DNA of 6,338 nucleotides. It comes from Clostridia bacterium (GTDB lineage: Bacteria > Bacillota > DSM-16504 > Desulfitibacterales > Desulfitibacteraceae). The stretch spans positions 1 through 6,338 of the forward strand of contig JAGXSK010000045.1 in assembly GCA_018333845.1 (NCBI GenBank), in the 5' to 3' direction. The notes beneath the pieces were generated by a model, which was given only the letters and a program-made list of their open reading frames with translations, was not told the DNA's origin and did not search any database. The translations under genes and the position numbers were made by a program. This document shows, one piece after another, positions 5,918 through 6,338 of this stretch (position 1 is its first letter; every line of letters begins with the position of its first letter).

Positions 5918-6338
5918 TAGATACAGAAAGTATTTATGCTTTTATTACCCTCAATAGTATGAACAGCACAAGACAGGCAGGGATCAAAGGACCTTGCAAT
6001 TCTGCCTATTTCAATTGGGTTATCTACATCCTCAATTGGTGTACCAATTAGAGCTTCTTCAACTGGCCCTCTTATTCCCCTGGTATCCCTTGGAGAACAG
6101 TTCCATGCAGAAGGTGTGACAATTTGATAGTGGGCAATTTTTCCATTTCTAACGGTTATCCAATGTCCCAGGGCTCCTCTCATGGCTTCAGTAAGGCCTG
6201 CCCCTTCAAAATTTGCAGGAAGGGTGGCTGGATTATGGATAGCCTTGCCTGGTTCTAACTGGTTAACCCACTCCAGCATTAAATCACTTACTATTTTAGT
6301 TTCTAATGCCCTTGCATAAATTCTATCTAGAGTTGAAG
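5917..6338 (-). CDS. [NiFe] hydrogenase large subunit, C-terminal part, 5' end outside the window
   Basis: The frame is open from the window edge (first complete codon at 6334-6336) to a TAG at 5917-5919, giving 139 C-terminal residues. The gene starts beyond the right end. The visible part begins STLDRIYARALETK and continues through RGALGHWITVRNGKIAHYQI, PSAWNCSPRD and GPVEEALIGTPIED, all characteristic of group 1 uptake-type [NiFe] hydrogenases. The distal nickel site is DPCLSCAVH (bases 5959-5985). Both cysteines are candidate active-site ligands. After His there are 13 more residues, the tail that the maturation protease removes. The proximal RxCGxC site and the small subunit are outside the window. 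One oddity: the motif normally read as APRG is AMRG here, with ATG clearly readable. The next gene encodes a cytochrome b, so the enzyme is probably membrane-linked and oxidises H2 for respiration. The family is certain; the subgroup is inferred from the short segment and the cytochrome. Confidence 0.93.
   Translation of the reverse strand, partial: STLDRIYARALETKIVSDLMLEWVNQLEPGKAIHNPATLPANFEGAGLTEAMRGALGHWITVRNGKIAHYQIVTPSAWNCSPRDTRGIRGPVEEALIGTPIEDVDNPIEIGRIARSFDPCLSCAVHTIEGNKSINTFCI

Overview
The window looks like a piece of a chromosome from an anaerobic, low-GC Firmicute, probably a clostridial or Peptococcaceae-like lineage. This is inferred from the AT-rich base composition, GGAGG-type ribosome binding sites, two TTG start codons, a cytoplasmic tungsten/molybdenum enzyme of the acetylene hydratase type, and a membrane-linked [NiFe] hydrogenase. 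No species can be named from the sequence alone.

The left block (bases 1 to about 4031) reads on the plus strand. It opens inside a sodium:solute symporter gene, of which the C-terminal 353 residues are present. A near-perfect hairpin follows, then a complete 738-residue molybdopterin oxidoreductase with an N-terminal [4Fe-4S] motif and a cysteine metal ligand. About 300 bases without an intact gene follow, and these hold the C-terminal remnant of a DMT/EamA-type transporter. The block ends with a small TTG-started protein that resembles a bacterial PH-like domain.

The right block (4065 to 6338) reads on the minus strand as a compact operon. It enters the window inside the [NiFe] hydrogenase large subunit and continues through the b-type cytochrome subunit, the hydrogenase maturation endopeptidase and a complete minC (septum-site determining protein). 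The two blocks converge on a shared inverted repeat at 4014-4051, probably a bidirectional terminator.

The hydrogenase genes form a functional set. The large subunit still carries its 13-residue C-terminal tail after the nickel-binding DPCxxCxxH motif, the endopeptidase is the type of enzyme that removes such a tail, and the cytochrome would pass electrons from H2 oxidation to the quinone pool. The symporter and the molybdoenzyme may likewise be an uptake-plus-catabolism pair, but the substrate cannot be read from the sequence.

Five points deserve attention: Met replacing the Pro of the canonical APRG active-site motif of the hydrogenase, Lys replacing the catalytic Asp of acetylene hydratase in the molybdoenzyme, minC sitting in a hydrogenase operon without minD, the transporter scar, and the hairpin that rules out the most upstream start of the molybdoenzyme. 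I see no clear sign of a wholly new multi-gene system.
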